Source: JBAZUK01 sp041661445
Lineage (GTDB): Bacteria; Chlamydiota; Chlamydiia; Chlamydiales; SM23-39
NCBI GenBank assembly: GCA_041661445.1
Contig: JBAZUK010000002.1
Location: 196,713 to 260,712, forward strand
Reading direction: 5' to 3'
DNA length: 64,000 nucleotides
Below are positions 37,146 to 46,357 of this stretch, piece after piece. Each line of letters starts with the position of its first letter. The stretch's first letter is position 1. The notes beneath the pieces were generated by a model. That model did no database searches and was not told the DNA's origin. It saw nothing but the letters and a program-made list of their open reading frames with translations. A program made the translations under genes and the position numbers.

Positions 37146-37176
37146 AAAGATCTTTGGATTTTTTCCAAAGATCTTT
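37146..37176 (-). terminator. Rho-independent terminator of rplM-rpsI
   Basis: Perfect 13-base arms (37146-37158 and 37164-37176, with AAAGATCTTTGGA and its complement) and a five-base loop, followed on the minus strand by a run of ten T residues. Confidence 0.88.
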
Positions 37177-37200
37177 AATAAACAAGGAGGAAGAAAAAAA

Positions 37201-37602
37201 TTAACGTTTAGAAAATTGAAATGCTTTTCTAGCACCAGCTAGACCATATTTTTTACGTTCTTTCTTACGTGGATCTCTAGTTAGATATCCTAATTCTTTT
37301 AATTGAGCTCTATATTCTTCATTTTCTTTAACAATCGCTCTTGCAATTCCTAATCTAATAGCTATAGCCTGGGCTTGAATCCCACCGCCTTTAGTTCTGA
37401 TTAGCAAATCGTATTTATTACTTAAATCAAATTTTACTAATGGGGATAATATAGTATCCCTTTGTAAAGATAGAGGAAAATATTTATCTAATTCTTTTCC
37501 GTTGATTTCGAAGTTACCTTTTCCTTTTCTAACTCTAACAGATGCAACTGCAGTTTTTCTTCTTCCAATTCCAATGAATTCTTTTATTTGCTTCTTAGCC
37601 AT
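37201..37602 (-). CDS. rpsI: 30S ribosomal protein S9
   Basis: A 133-residue S9 starting with GIGRRKTAVASVRV and ending in the conserved YGLAGARKAFQFSKR, whose final Lys-Arg reaches the P-site tRNA. It follows rplM by nine bases and is closed by a strong terminator. Confidence 0.97.
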   Translation of the reverse strand: MAKKQIKEFIGIGRRKTAVASVRVRKGKGNFEINGKELDKYFPLSLQRDTILSPLVKFDLSNKYDLLIRTKGGGIQAQAIAIRLGIARAIVKENEEYRAQLKELGYLTRDPRKKERKKYGLAGARKAFQFSKR

Positions 37603-37611
37603 TTTTCCTCT

Positions 37612-38052
37612 TTATATATTTACTAGTATAGGTTTTTGTGCTTGCATATTGTGTTCAGAGCCTCTGAAAACTCTTAACTTTTTTAACTGCTGTCTGTCAA
37701 GTTTTGATTTTGTCTGCATCATACCCTTAACAGCTAAAAAAATTACTTCTTCCGGTTTCTTTTTAATCATATCTCTATAAGGAGTTTCTCTAAGACCGCC
37801 AATCCATCCTGTATAATGTCTATAAACTTTTCTAGCTTCTTTTGATCCAGTAACTTTAATTTTCTCAGCATTAATAACTATAACCCCATCGCCAGTATCA
37901 ACATTTGGTGTGTACGTTGGTTTATGCTTTCCTCTCAATACTTTAGTAATTTCGGAAGCAAATCTACCTAAGGTTTTGCCTGATGCATCAAATAAATAGT
38001 ATTTTCTATTTAATAATGCCTGTTCTTTTTTTATAAATATCGTCTTATTCAT
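37612..38052 (-). CDS. rplM: 50S ribosomal protein L13
   Basis: A 146-residue L13 with ASGKTLGRFASEI, LRGKHKPTYTPNVDTGD and YRHYTGWIGGLRE. The rplM-rpsI pair is nearly universal. Confidence 0.97.
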   Translation of the reverse strand: MNKTIFIKKEQALLNRKYYLFDASGKTLGRFASEITKVLRGKHKPTYTPNVDTGDGVIVINAEKIKVTGSKEARKVYRHYTGWIGGLRETPYRDMIKKKPEEVIFLAVKGMMQTKSKLDRQQLKKLRVFRGSEHNMQAQKPILVNI

Positions 38053-38464
38053 TTTTTTTCTTTACAATTAGGTTTTTAAAATTTGAATACAAGAATACTC
38101 TGAATTTGTTTTTTTTGCCAAGTATTTTTCTTAAGATAAAAAAGTTTTTTAAACTAATGCCAATTTTTTCATATTAAATATGGTCAAAACAGCTTATGAA
38201 TGCAATTGGCAAATCAGCTAAAATATAATTTGATACTGCAAACAAGAACATCCATTAGTACATTAAAAATCCATGATACAGGATTCGTTATTTCTTTTAA
38301 GGCTATTCTATTTTAAAACAAAATAGTTTTAATAAAATAAAGCTAATAAATTGTTAAAACAATCAAAAATAATTGAAATTAAGATCTTTTTTATTGCAAG
38401 CTTAGCATATATCTTTTAAACTATATTAGTTTTTAAACAATCATAAAATAATTTTGAGGAGCTT
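38053..38464. other. Intergenic region between rplM and brnQ
   Basis: About 410 bases, divergent genes on both sides, so promoters for both are expected. A small inverted repeat (GCCAATT near 38159 and AATTGGC near 38205) and a short hairpin near 38305-38327 (CTATTTT with AAAATAG) are the only structure I see. Confidence 0.35.
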
Positions 38465-39616
38465 GTGAAAAAATTAGGAACAATTTCATTGGGAATAGCT
38501 TTATTTACAATGTTTTTTGGTGCGGGAAACATCGTATTTCCATTGCTGTTAGGCAGATCTGTAGAAGGCAACATCTATCCAGCATTAATAGGTTTTATTT
38601 TAACTGGAGTAATAGTACCGATAATTGGATTTGTTTCAACGATGTTATATGAAGGAAATTATGAAAACTTTTTTGCAAACATCGGAAAAATTCCTGCAAA
38701 AACTATAATTTTCTTCTGCATGATAATTATAGGGATTTTAGCTGCTTCAAGATGTGTCATATTGTCATATGCCTCCGTTCAGCCCTATGTACCAAATATA
38801 TCCTTAACAACCTACTCAATTTTCATATCATTTATTATTTTTATTTTAACTTTCAAAGAAAATTTAGTTGTTAAAATCCTAGGTAGGGTTTTAGGTCCAG
38901 CTAAGATCACTCTTTTAATATCAATTCTTTTTTTAGTTGTATTAAATATTACAAAAATTGAAACAAATGAAGTTTTTCCTTTAAAAAGTTTTTTTAAAGG
39001 ATTGGGAAATGGATATTTAAGCTTAGACCTTATAGGTGCTTTGTTTTTTTCTCACCTTATCTATCAATCAATGAAAGGCGGCAAACTAACTACTAAACAG
39101 CTCATAAAAAAAGGTACTAAAGTTGGTTTATTTGGAGGTCTGCTCTTAGCTATTATATATGCAGGATTTAGTATTGTCGCGGCTTTATATAGTAAAGACA
39201 TCGCGAATATACCTAATGAAAACTTATTTTCTGCATTATCTATAAAAATTTTAGGTAATTTGGGCGGAGTGCTTGCTAATGCTGCAGTAGCAATTGCAAC
39301 ATTAACAACAGCTATGTCTTTAATAACAATTTTTGCGGACTATCTTAGCAATGATATTTTAAAAGGAAGGTTACCTTATACACCTGCGCTTATTTTTACA
39401 ATATTGGTTAATCTGATTTTTGAAAACCTTAAATTCTCTGGAATTATGATGATTATTGAACCAATTGCTTTAATATTATATCCTTCGTTAATTGCCCTAT
39501 CTATAGCTTGCATATTAAAGAAATTATTCAATTTCAAATATGTAAAGACGACTACTTTTGTTACATTTATTGTTACTGCAATCGGATATCTTCTTTACTG
39601 GACAGGTATGTTTTAA
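38465..39616 (+). CDS. brnQ: Branched-chain amino acid transporter (LIVCS family)
   Basis: A 383-residue protein with about ten to twelve membrane segments and the family N-terminus LFTMFFGAGNIVFPLLLG. BrnQ proteins import leucine, isoleucine and valine with Na+ or H+. Translation starts at GTG (38465) after GAGGAG. An intracellular chlamydia would use it to take host amino acids. Confidence 0.9.
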   Translation: MKKLGTISLGIALFTMFFGAGNIVFPLLLGRSVEGNIYPALIGFILTGVIVPIIGFVSTMLYEGNYENFFANIGKIPAKTIIFFCMIIIGILAASRCVILSYASVQPYVPNISLTTYSIFISFIIFILTFKENLVVKILGRVLGPAKITLLISILFLVVLNITKIETNEVFPLKSFFKGLGNGYLSLDLIGALFFSHLIYQSMKGGKLTTKQLIKKGTKVGLFGGLLLAIIYAGFSIVAALYSKDIANIPNENLFSALSIKILGNLGGVLANAAVAIATLTTAMSLITIFADYLSNDILKGRLPYTPALIFTILVNLIFENLKFSGIMMIIEPIALILYPSLIALSIACILKKLFNFKYVKTTTFVTFIVTAIGYLLYWTGMF

Positions 39617-39698
39617 ATAAAATGAAAAATATTTTTTTTATTTTTGAAAGTTTTTTACAGAACAACTGAGTTTAAACTATTTTTTTTATTAAAATTTT

Positions 39699-41012
39699 AT
39701 GAAGCAGATAAATACTTTTTTTATTAGAACTTATGGGTGTCAGATGAACGAACTCGATTCGGAAATTCTTTGTACCCAGCTTTTAAATAGAAATTTAAAA
39801 AAAGTGGAAGACGAAAACGAAGCAGATCTGCTTATTTTTAATACTTGCTCCATAAGAGATTTAGCAGAACAGAAAGTATTAGGAAAACTTGGCTCATATA
39901 AAAAACATAAAAAAGACAAGATCATAGGAGTTTGCGGATGCATGCCTATGACAAAAAAAAACCTCCTGCAAGAATATCCACATATAGATTTTGTTATCGG
40001 TACAAACAATCTTTTGAGCATTAATGAAATATTAGATGAAATTTTGACAAAAAGAGTGCAGATAAACTTTACCGAAACTGACTATGAAAAAAATCTTGAG
40101 TCATTTTTTCCAGAAAGGATAAATAAGGTTAAAGCATCTATTTCAATTATTAGGGGATGCAATAATTTTTGTTCATACTGCATTGTTCCTCAGACCAGAG
40201 GAAGGGAAATTTCAAGAGATTACAAAACCATAATCGAAGAAGCTAATTATTTAGCTAACCATGGCTATAAAGAAATTACACTGCTTGGTCAAAATGTCAA
40301 CTCATACGGCAAAGACAAGCCTGAATGGAAAATCCTGTTCCATGATCTTTTATATGAACTAGACAAAATTAATGGTATCGAAAGAATTAGATTTATGACG
40401 TCTCATCCCAAAGATATTACCATTGATCTGATGAAGGCTATTAGAGATTTAAATAAAATTTGCGAATTTGTTCATTTCCCTCTTCAATCCGGTTCTAATG
40501 AAATTTTAAATAAAATGAACAGGAAATATACTTCAGAAAATTATTTAGAAAAAGTAAACCTTCTAAGAGAAATTGTTCCTGATGTATCTATCGGAACTGA
40601 TATAATAGTCGGTTTTCCATCAGAAACTGATGAAAATTTTGAAGACACTTATAATTTATTCAAAAAAATCAGTTATGATGTAGCTTTTATATTTGCCTAT
40701 AGCCCTCGGGAAAACACTTTAGCATATAAATTTTCTGATAATGTTCCAAAAGAAACTAAAGATGCGAGATTACAGAAATTATTAAATTTGTATCATGAAA
40801 TTTTAGAACATAAATATAAAAGCCAAATAGGCTCGATAAAAGAAGTTCTAGTTGAAAGGCTCAATAAAGACAATCTCTTGCTTAAAGGAAGAACTAGAAA
40901 ATTTGAAAAAGTTATATTTGCAGGACAACCTGATTTGATAGGCACATTGCAGAAAGTTAAAATTTCAAGCTTTAATCACCAGACACTTATTGGCGATATT
41001 ATCAATAAATAG
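39699..41012 (+). CDS. miaB: tRNA-2-methylthio-N6-dimethylallyladenosine synthase
   Basis: Radical-SAM methylthiotransferase acting on i6A37 of tRNAs. The 437 residues include an N-terminal UPF0004 domain with three cluster cysteines (YGCQMNE, NTCSIRD, GVCGCM), the radical-SAM CNNFCSYC near 155-162, and a C-terminal TRAM domain. It resembles MiaB more than MtaB because of YGCQMNELDSE; a second methylthiotransferase in this window (46348) is MtaB-like. Confidence 0.93.
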   Translation: MKQINTFFIRTYGCQMNELDSEILCTQLLNRNLKKVEDENEADLLIFNTCSIRDLAEQKVLGKLGSYKKHKKDKIIGVCGCMPMTKKNLLQEYPHIDFVIGTNNLLSINEILDEILTKRVQINFTETDYEKNLESFFPERINKVKASISIIRGCNNFCSYCIVPQTRGREISRDYKTIIEEANYLANHGYKEITLLGQNVNSYGKDKPEWKILFHDLLYELDKINGIERIRFMTSHPKDITIDLMKAIRDLNKICEFVHFPLQSGSNEILNKMNRKYTSENYLEKVNLLREIVPDVSIGTDIIVGFPSETDENFEDTYNLFKKISYDVAFIFAYSPRENTLAYKFSDNVPKETKDARLQKLLNLYHEILEHKYKSQIGSIKEVLVERLNKDNLLLKGRTRKFEKVIFAGQPDLIGTLQKVKISSFNHQTLIGDIINK

Positions 41013-41108
41013 ATTCGATTTAATCACGGAAAAAGGGACTGTTTTTTTCTATTTTTAAAATCAAGTCTTAATATTTTTGAGAAATTATATTGCTTGATTC
41101 ATAGCGTT

Positions 41109-41753
41109 TCAAATCTCTATAAAAAATAAAACAGCGCCGGCATAAGAAAAAACAATATTTCTGAACTGCAATGTTCTTAAAAACTCTACAGGAAAAAAGT
41201 TTAAATACGCTATTGGAAAAATAGCCTTCGCAGAAATATCTAATCCTATTGTTGGTTCATCTAAAAAAACAGCTTTAGGCTTATGTAAAAAGCTGGCGAC
41301 AAGTTCACAGCGCATTCTTTGCCCTAAAGAAAGCTGTCTGACATGTTTATGAAGAAGGTCTCCAATAGAGAATAGCTCTACCAACCGCTCTTTAATTTTG
41401 ATATATTCTCCATGAGGAACATCATATATAACAGAAAGAAGATTTAAAGATTCGACAACAGGCAGCTGATACCATAGCTTAGAACAATGTCCAAAAACAA
41501 CGCTGATCTCAAGGGCCAGCTTTTTTCGGTCCTTTATCGGATTTTTATCTAAAACTTTGACAACGCCATCTGTCGGCTGCATCAATCCTGTTAAAATTTT
41601 AATGGTTGTAGATTTTCCGGCACCATTGGGACCAATAAAAGCTACCCTCTCTCCTTGAGAAACCTTAAAACTCAGATTGTCAATAGCTTTTAAAATTTCA
41701 TATTTAAGAAAAAAATAATTTTTGAATTTTTCAAACTTGTAATTTTTTATATA
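41109..41753 (-). pseudogene. ABC transporter ATPase fused by deletion to the end of its permease
   Basis: The frame is open from 41753 but has no proper start; a TGA precedes it and the nearest ATG (41757) is in another frame. Walker A GPNGAGKSTT, VRQLSLGQRM (signature) and VFLDEPTIGLDISAK (Walker B) match the uncharacterised ABC-2-type ATPase group that contains LWYQLPVVESLNLL. Directly after ISAK the sequence becomes FPIAYLNFFPVEFL and a hydrophobic tail, which resembles the C-terminus of the partner ABC-2 permease. A deletion between the two genes explains this. It cannot make a working transporter. Confidence 0.75.
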
Positions 41754-41832
41754 TCATTTTTTCCGCCTTAATATAATTTTTAATTACAGAAAAGTCGAGA
41801 GATGCTTTATACTTATTTTTTTTTGAGGAAAA

Positions 41833-42507
41833 ATGTCAATTCATTCAACATCACATATCAAAATTCCAGATGGTTTTATTGATCCAATTTCTCAAGATTT
41901 GCTAATCCAACCAGTAAGGACAAATTGTTTAGGCTACAATAGATGGTCAATTGTAAACTGGCTAAAAGGTTATCCAGCATTTCAAGGGCATATTTTTGAA
42001 AAGACCCATTTAAGCATTTGGTTCACCAAATCTGATAACCATTTATGCCCATTTTGCAGAAGAGAAATAACTAAAATTGCTCCAGACACTGAATTAGCCC
42101 TAAGGATTCAAAGTGAATTCGTTCTATTAAATCCCACAAATGCTGAATACTTTCAAGAATTAAAAAGGGAATTATTTTCGACCCCTCCAGATTTAATTAA
42201 TAAACCTATTAAGCCTCAAAAATCCCCTGACTCATTTCGTGATCGAGATATTGAGGCAGATCCCTTTCAGCTAAATGTGAACGATAGGGCCTATGAGAAG
42301 CTTGCTTTCAGGCATTTGGCAAATTTTCGTTTTTTTGAATCATTTAGAGTTTGGTTCAAATTAAGTATTTTAAGAAAAATTAGGTTCTTAATATTTCCTC
42401 TACTTCCTCTATTAACTATAATGTTTATAACCAATTTTACCCTATATTTTTATATAAAACTTAAAAATTTGGTTATCCGGCTAACGAGTAGCTTTAAAAA
42501 ATGCTAA
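41833..42507 (+). CDS. U-box protein with C-terminal membrane segment (first of two)
   Basis: A 224-residue protein. Residues 11-95 form a U-box: IPDGFIDPISQDLLIQPV at the start, NRWSIVNWLKGYP for the central helix, then CPFCRREITKIAPDTEL. U-boxes recruit ubiquitin-loaded E2 enzymes in eukaryotes, so bacterial ones act as E3 ligases inside host cells. A hydrophobic stretch (about 190-215) near the C-terminus could anchor it in a membrane. GAGGAA precedes the ATG. The neighbouring gene is a close duplicate and overlaps it. Secretion into the host is inferred; no signal is visible. Confidence 0.85.
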   Translation: MSIHSTSHIKIPDGFIDPISQDLLIQPVRTNCLGYNRWSIVNWLKGYPAFQGHIFEKTHLSIWFTKSDNHLCPFCRREITKIAPDTELALRIQSEFVLLNPTNAEYFQELKRELFSTPPDLINKPIKPQKSPDSFRDRDIEADPFQLNVNDRAYEKLAFRHLANFRFFESFRVWFKLSILRKIRFLIFPLLPLLTIMFITNFTLYFYIKLKNLVIRLTSSFKKC

Positions 42508-43136
42508 TTCCAGAAGATTTTATAAACCCAATTTCACATGATTTGCTAATCCAACCAGTAAGGACAAATTGTTTTGGCTACAATAGATGGTCAATTGTTA
42601 ACTGGCTAAAAGGTTATCCACCATTCCAAGGGCATATTTTTGAAAAGATCTATTTAAGCAGTTGGTTCACCAAATCTCATAATCATTTATGCCCTGTTTG
42701 CGGAAGAGAAATAACTAAAATTGCTCCAGATACTGAATTGGCCCAGAGAATTCGAAATGAATTTGTTTATTTAAATCATAGAAATGGCGATCATTTTCAA
42801 AATTTAAAAAGGGCTATGCTTACAGCCAATCCTATACTTTTTAATGAATCTGTTAATGCTCTAAATGATCGTGAATTTGGTGATAATAATTATTATCTAA
42901 ATGCAAAGGAATCTAGCCTTGATTTTGCTGAAAATGCATATTCGGACTCCTACGGTGATATTGCTGTTCAATATTTGCTTGGTCTTGATTTTAGAAATTC
43001 ATTTAGAGTTTTTTGCAAAATAAGCCCTTTAAAAAAAATTTCTTTCTTCTTAATAAAGCTTCCTGTCTTGATCGTATTCGGCCCTATAATTGGATTTGTC
43101 CTCTATATTTTATATAAACTTAAATATTTTCAATAA
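42501..43136 (+). CDS. U-box protein with C-terminal membrane segment (second of two)
   Basis: A 211-residue paralogue of the preceding protein. Residues 3-88 repeat the U-box almost unchanged (IPEDFINPISHDLLIQPV, CPVCGREITKIAPDTEL), while the middle part diverges and the C-terminal end again has a hydrophobic stretch (about 180-206). The DNA of the two U-box regions is also very similar, so duplication was recent. The ATG lies inside the end of the first gene (seven-base overlap), implying co-translation. Confidence 0.85.
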   Translation: MLIPEDFINPISHDLLIQPVRTNCFGYNRWSIVNWLKGYPPFQGHIFEKIYLSSWFTKSHNHLCPVCGREITKIAPDTELAQRIRNEFVYLNHRNGDHFQNLKRAMLTANPILFNESVNALNDREFGDNNYYLNAKESSLDFAENAYSDSYGDIAVQYLLGLDFRNSFRVFCKISPLKKISFFLIKLPVLIVFGPIIGFVLYILYKLKYFQ

Positions 43137-43138
43137 AT

Positions 43139-45142
43139 TCAAAGCATTGAAACAAATTCTTCTTCTGTTAGAATTTTGACATTTAGTTTCTTTGCTTTAT
43201 CATACTTTGATCCAGGTTCTTCCCCTGCAAGAACAAAATCGGTATTTTTGCTTATCGAACCAGAAGTTTTTCCGCCTCTTTCCTTGATCAATTGAGCAGC
43301 TTCATCTCTTGTATAGCCCTTTAAAGTTCCGGTTAACACAAAATTTTTGTTTTTGAACTGATGATCTACTATTTTAATTCCCTTAGGCTCCTGTGGCATT
43401 ACTCCATTTGATAAGAGCGAATCTATTTCATCTAAATTTTCATTATCCTGAAAATATTCCAGGACCGCATCAGCAACTATGTCGCCTATTCCTTCTATGT
43501 CTAAGAGCTCTTCCCTAGTAATGTTTTTCAAGGTTTGTATATTTCTGGAAAAATTCGCCAGCAAATCAGCAGTTTCAGCACCAACATATTTGATGCCTAA
43601 GGCCATAATAAATTTATTAAATGAAGGTTTTTTAGACTCATCAATACTGTTAAGTAAATTTCTTATTGATTTTTCTTTAAAACCATCAATTTGAGATAAT
43701 TCTACCTCTGTCAATTTGTATATATCCGAAGGTTTTTTTACAAAACCTTTCTCGACCAATGCTTCCATAACTTTTGAACCTAAATGCTCAATATCCATAG
43801 CATGTTTTGAAGCAAAATAGATTAGTCTTCTAAGAACTTGACCTTTACATTTAGGATTAGAACAGCGAAGGGCTACCTCATCTTTGTTATGTATTACATC
43901 TGAAAAACAAATCGGACATTTATTTGGCATTTCATAAGGAATAGAATCTTTTTTTCTTTTTGAAAAATCAACACCGACAACTTTGGGAATTACATCCCCA
44001 CCTTTTTCAATAATGACCATGTCATCAATTCTGATATCTTTTCTTTGAATTTCTTCAATATTGTGCAAAGTTGCCCTTGATATTGTTGAGCCGGCCAGGA
44101 AAACCGGTTCTAGCTCGGCAACCGGGGTTAACACACCGGTTCTTCCTACTTGAATAGTTATATCCTTAATCCTTGTTTCAGCTTGCTCGGGAGCAAATTT
44201 ATATGCAACGGCATAACGCGGTGATTTCCCGGTGAAACCTAACTTCTTATGATTTGCTATATCGTCAACCTTAACAACAATTCCATCTATCTCAAAGGAA
44301 ATATTTTTTCTTTTTTCATGAATGTCATTTGCAAAATTTAATATATCATCCGGACTTGTGCATAATTTTATTTCTTTTGAAATCGGCAGTCCCAAATTTT
44401 TTAAAAAGGCATGCATTTGATATTGAGAACTCACAAAATTTTCTGCATTTGCAATTCCATAACAGATAACATCAAGCTTTCTTTTTATCACCTCTTTTGG
44501 GTCCAGTAATTTTAAAGATCCGGCAGCTGCATTTCTTGGATTTGCAAAAACCTCAAGCCCTTCTTCTTCTCTTTCCTCATTTAATTCCCAAAAGATTTTT
44601 TTGTGCATAAAAACTTCACCCCTGACTTCTATTAAATCGGGTATATTATTTCCAGAAAGTTTTAAAGGAAGGGTTTTTAGTGTTTTTATATTAGCTGTAA
44701 CATCATCACCCGCCTTGCCGTCGCCTCTTGTCAAAGCTCTGGTAAGCATCCCCTTTTCATATCTAATCGAAATCGCAGTCCCGTCAATTTTAAGTTCTGT
44801 GCAAAATCTAATATCTTTTGTATTTAATAATTTATATATTCTATTAACAAATTCTGTTAACTCCTCTCTTGAATACGTATTTGCAAGAGATAACATTGGA
44901 GCAATGTGCTGCTCATGCTTAAAGCCTTCAGTTAAAGATTCGCCAATACGCATTGATGGAGATTCAGGCAAAATTAGCTCCGGATGACTTCTTTCCCAAG
45001 CCTGGATTTCTTTTAATAAAAGATCATATTCCAGATCTGAAATTATAGGACTGCACTTTTCATAATAATGCTTATCATGTTCGATCAGTTCATTAACAAG
45101 ATTGATATAATCTTCTTGATTTAATATTTTTTTTAAAGCCAA
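43139..45142 (-). CDS. ligA: NAD-dependent DNA ligase
   Basis: Seals nicks using NAD+. The 667-residue protein has the nucleotidylated lysine in CTELKIDGTAIS (Lys near 118), a Zn finger (CPIC...CSNPKC), helix-hairpin-helix repeats (VELSQIDGFKEKS, DIEGIGDIVAD) and a C-terminal BRCT domain (NFVLTGTLKGYTRDEA). All domains are complete. Confidence 0.96.
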   Translation of the reverse strand: MALKKILNQEDYINLVNELIEHDKHYYEKCSPIISDLEYDLLLKEIQAWERSHPELILPESPSMRIGESLTEGFKHEQHIAPMLSLANTYSREELTEFVNRIYKLLNTKDIRFCTELKIDGTAISIRYEKGMLTRALTRGDGKAGDDVTANIKTLKTLPLKLSGNNIPDLIEVRGEVFMHKKIFWELNEEREEEGLEVFANPRNAAAGSLKLLDPKEVIKRKLDVICYGIANAENFVSSQYQMHAFLKNLGLPISKEIKLCTSPDDILNFANDIHEKRKNISFEIDGIVVKVDDIANHKKLGFTGKSPRYAVAYKFAPEQAETRIKDITIQVGRTGVLTPVAELEPVFLAGSTISRATLHNIEEIQRKDIRIDDMVIIEKGGDVIPKVVGVDFSKRKKDSIPYEMPNKCPICFSDVIHNKDEVALRCSNPKCKGQVLRRLIYFASKHAMDIEHLGSKVMEALVEKGFVKKPSDIYKLTEVELSQIDGFKEKSIRNLLNSIDESKKPSFNKFIMALGIKYVGAETADLLANFSRNIQTLKNITREELLDIEGIGDIVADAVLEYFQDNENLDEIDSLLSNGVMPQEPKGIKIVDHQFKNKNFVLTGTLKGYTRDEAAQLIKERGGKTSGSISKNTDFVLAGEEPGSKYDKAKKLNVKILTEEEFVSML

Positions 45143-45286
45143 CTGTTACCTCAAAACTTATAAATAATCCAGATTCGATTATACCTGATTTTAAGATATT
45201 TTTATAGATTTGATGAAATGAAATCCGATTGTGATCTTTTTTCATTGAGCACTTAACAAATAAAAAAATTAAATTATTTTTTTAGA

Positions 45287-46357
45287 TTATTTTTTAAAGT
45301 TGTCTAAATAATAAACTCTGTTCTTTTTTAAAGTTATTTCATCACTATTCTGGCAAATCTTACCCTTACCCTGCTCATCTTCTTTTAATCTAAAATTTTT
45401 GATTTTAGCTTGTAAGTTTAATTTAATTTTTAAGTCATCTGCTGATCTTATAACGACTTTTTTTAAAATCTTTTTTGACCATTCCAAATCAACAAGGCCA
45501 AAAGAAACTTTTAAATTAACAGCTTTTCCATGATGCAGTGAAACTAATAAACAAGGTAAAAGATACAGACCATCTGCATCTTCATTAATAAGAAGTGATT
45601 TAATTATTCGGTAAAGCTCAGAAAAAACCATTACCGGAGAAACACCAGGTTCTTCTTTGAAAATGCCAATATTTTGATATTCCTCATCATTAGCGCGAGG
45701 GACAAATGCATCAAAAAACAAAGCTTTATAAACATTATGAAGAGCCTCTTCTAATAAGATTTTTTCATTATTTTGCATGAGGGTTTTTAAGTTTTCTATA
45801 AAGACATTTTTACTTGCATAAGCCGACGTATCTAAATAATACTGAGATAACATAAATATAAAAGGAAGAATTTCTAAAAGATCTTCTCTTTTTTTTATGA
45901 GCTCAATATCTTGCTTTTTAAGAACCCCGAATGATAACTGCTCTTCAACCTGAAGATCATTAATTTGTTCGATAGGCAGTGAAATACTTTCTTTAGCAGA
46001 GATCTTTTTAAAATTTGCATCGCTATCAGATTTTATCTCAGTTACATTATTTGGAAGATTCTCAAAAAATAATATTAATTTTTTATTAGAATCATTTTTA
46101 ATTTTATATGAAAAAAAGCCAAGATTTGTCTCAAAAAATATTTTTAATTGACCATTTTTTAAATCATGCAAAACTGTAAATCTTTTCTGAGGTCCTTGAA
46201 AATTCAGAAAAAGCCTGAATTGCTTTTTTGAATTCAAATCTTTGAACCATAACAAGCCGGGATATATCGTTACAAAAAAGCTGGTGTTTTTGATTAGAAA
46301 AGAAGAACCGATTTTATGGGAAATAAGAACAGGTTTCTGTTTAATTTTTATTTGCAC
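45287..46357 (-). CDS. Conserved hypothetical protein, possibly carbohydrate-related at its C-terminus
   Basis: A 356-residue protein without a signal peptide that I cannot place. The segment YLLPCLLVSLHHGKAVNLKV, then FGLVDLEWSKKILKKVVIRS (about residues 265-308) resembles the C-terminal beta domain of GH95-type fucosidases and related enzymes, but no catalytic domain precedes it. It overlaps the end of mtaB by ten bases, so it is probably co-transcribed with mtaB. Confidence 0.55.
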   Translation of the reverse strand: MQIKIKQKPVLISHKIGSSFLIKNTSFFVTIYPGLLWFKDLNSKKQFRLFLNFQGPQKRFTVLHDLKNGQLKIFFETNLGFFSYKIKNDSNKKLILFFENLPNNVTEIKSDSDANFKKISAKESISLPIEQINDLQVEEQLSFGVLKKQDIELIKKREDLLEILPFIFMLSQYYLDTSAYASKNVFIENLKTLMQNNEKILLEEALHNVYKALFFDAFVPRANDEEYQNIGIFKEEPGVSPVMVFSELYRIIKSLLINEDADGLYLLPCLLVSLHHGKAVNLKVSFGLVDLEWSKKILKKVVIRSADDLKIKLNLQAKIKNFRLKEDEQGKGKICQNSDEITLKKNRVYYLDNFKK

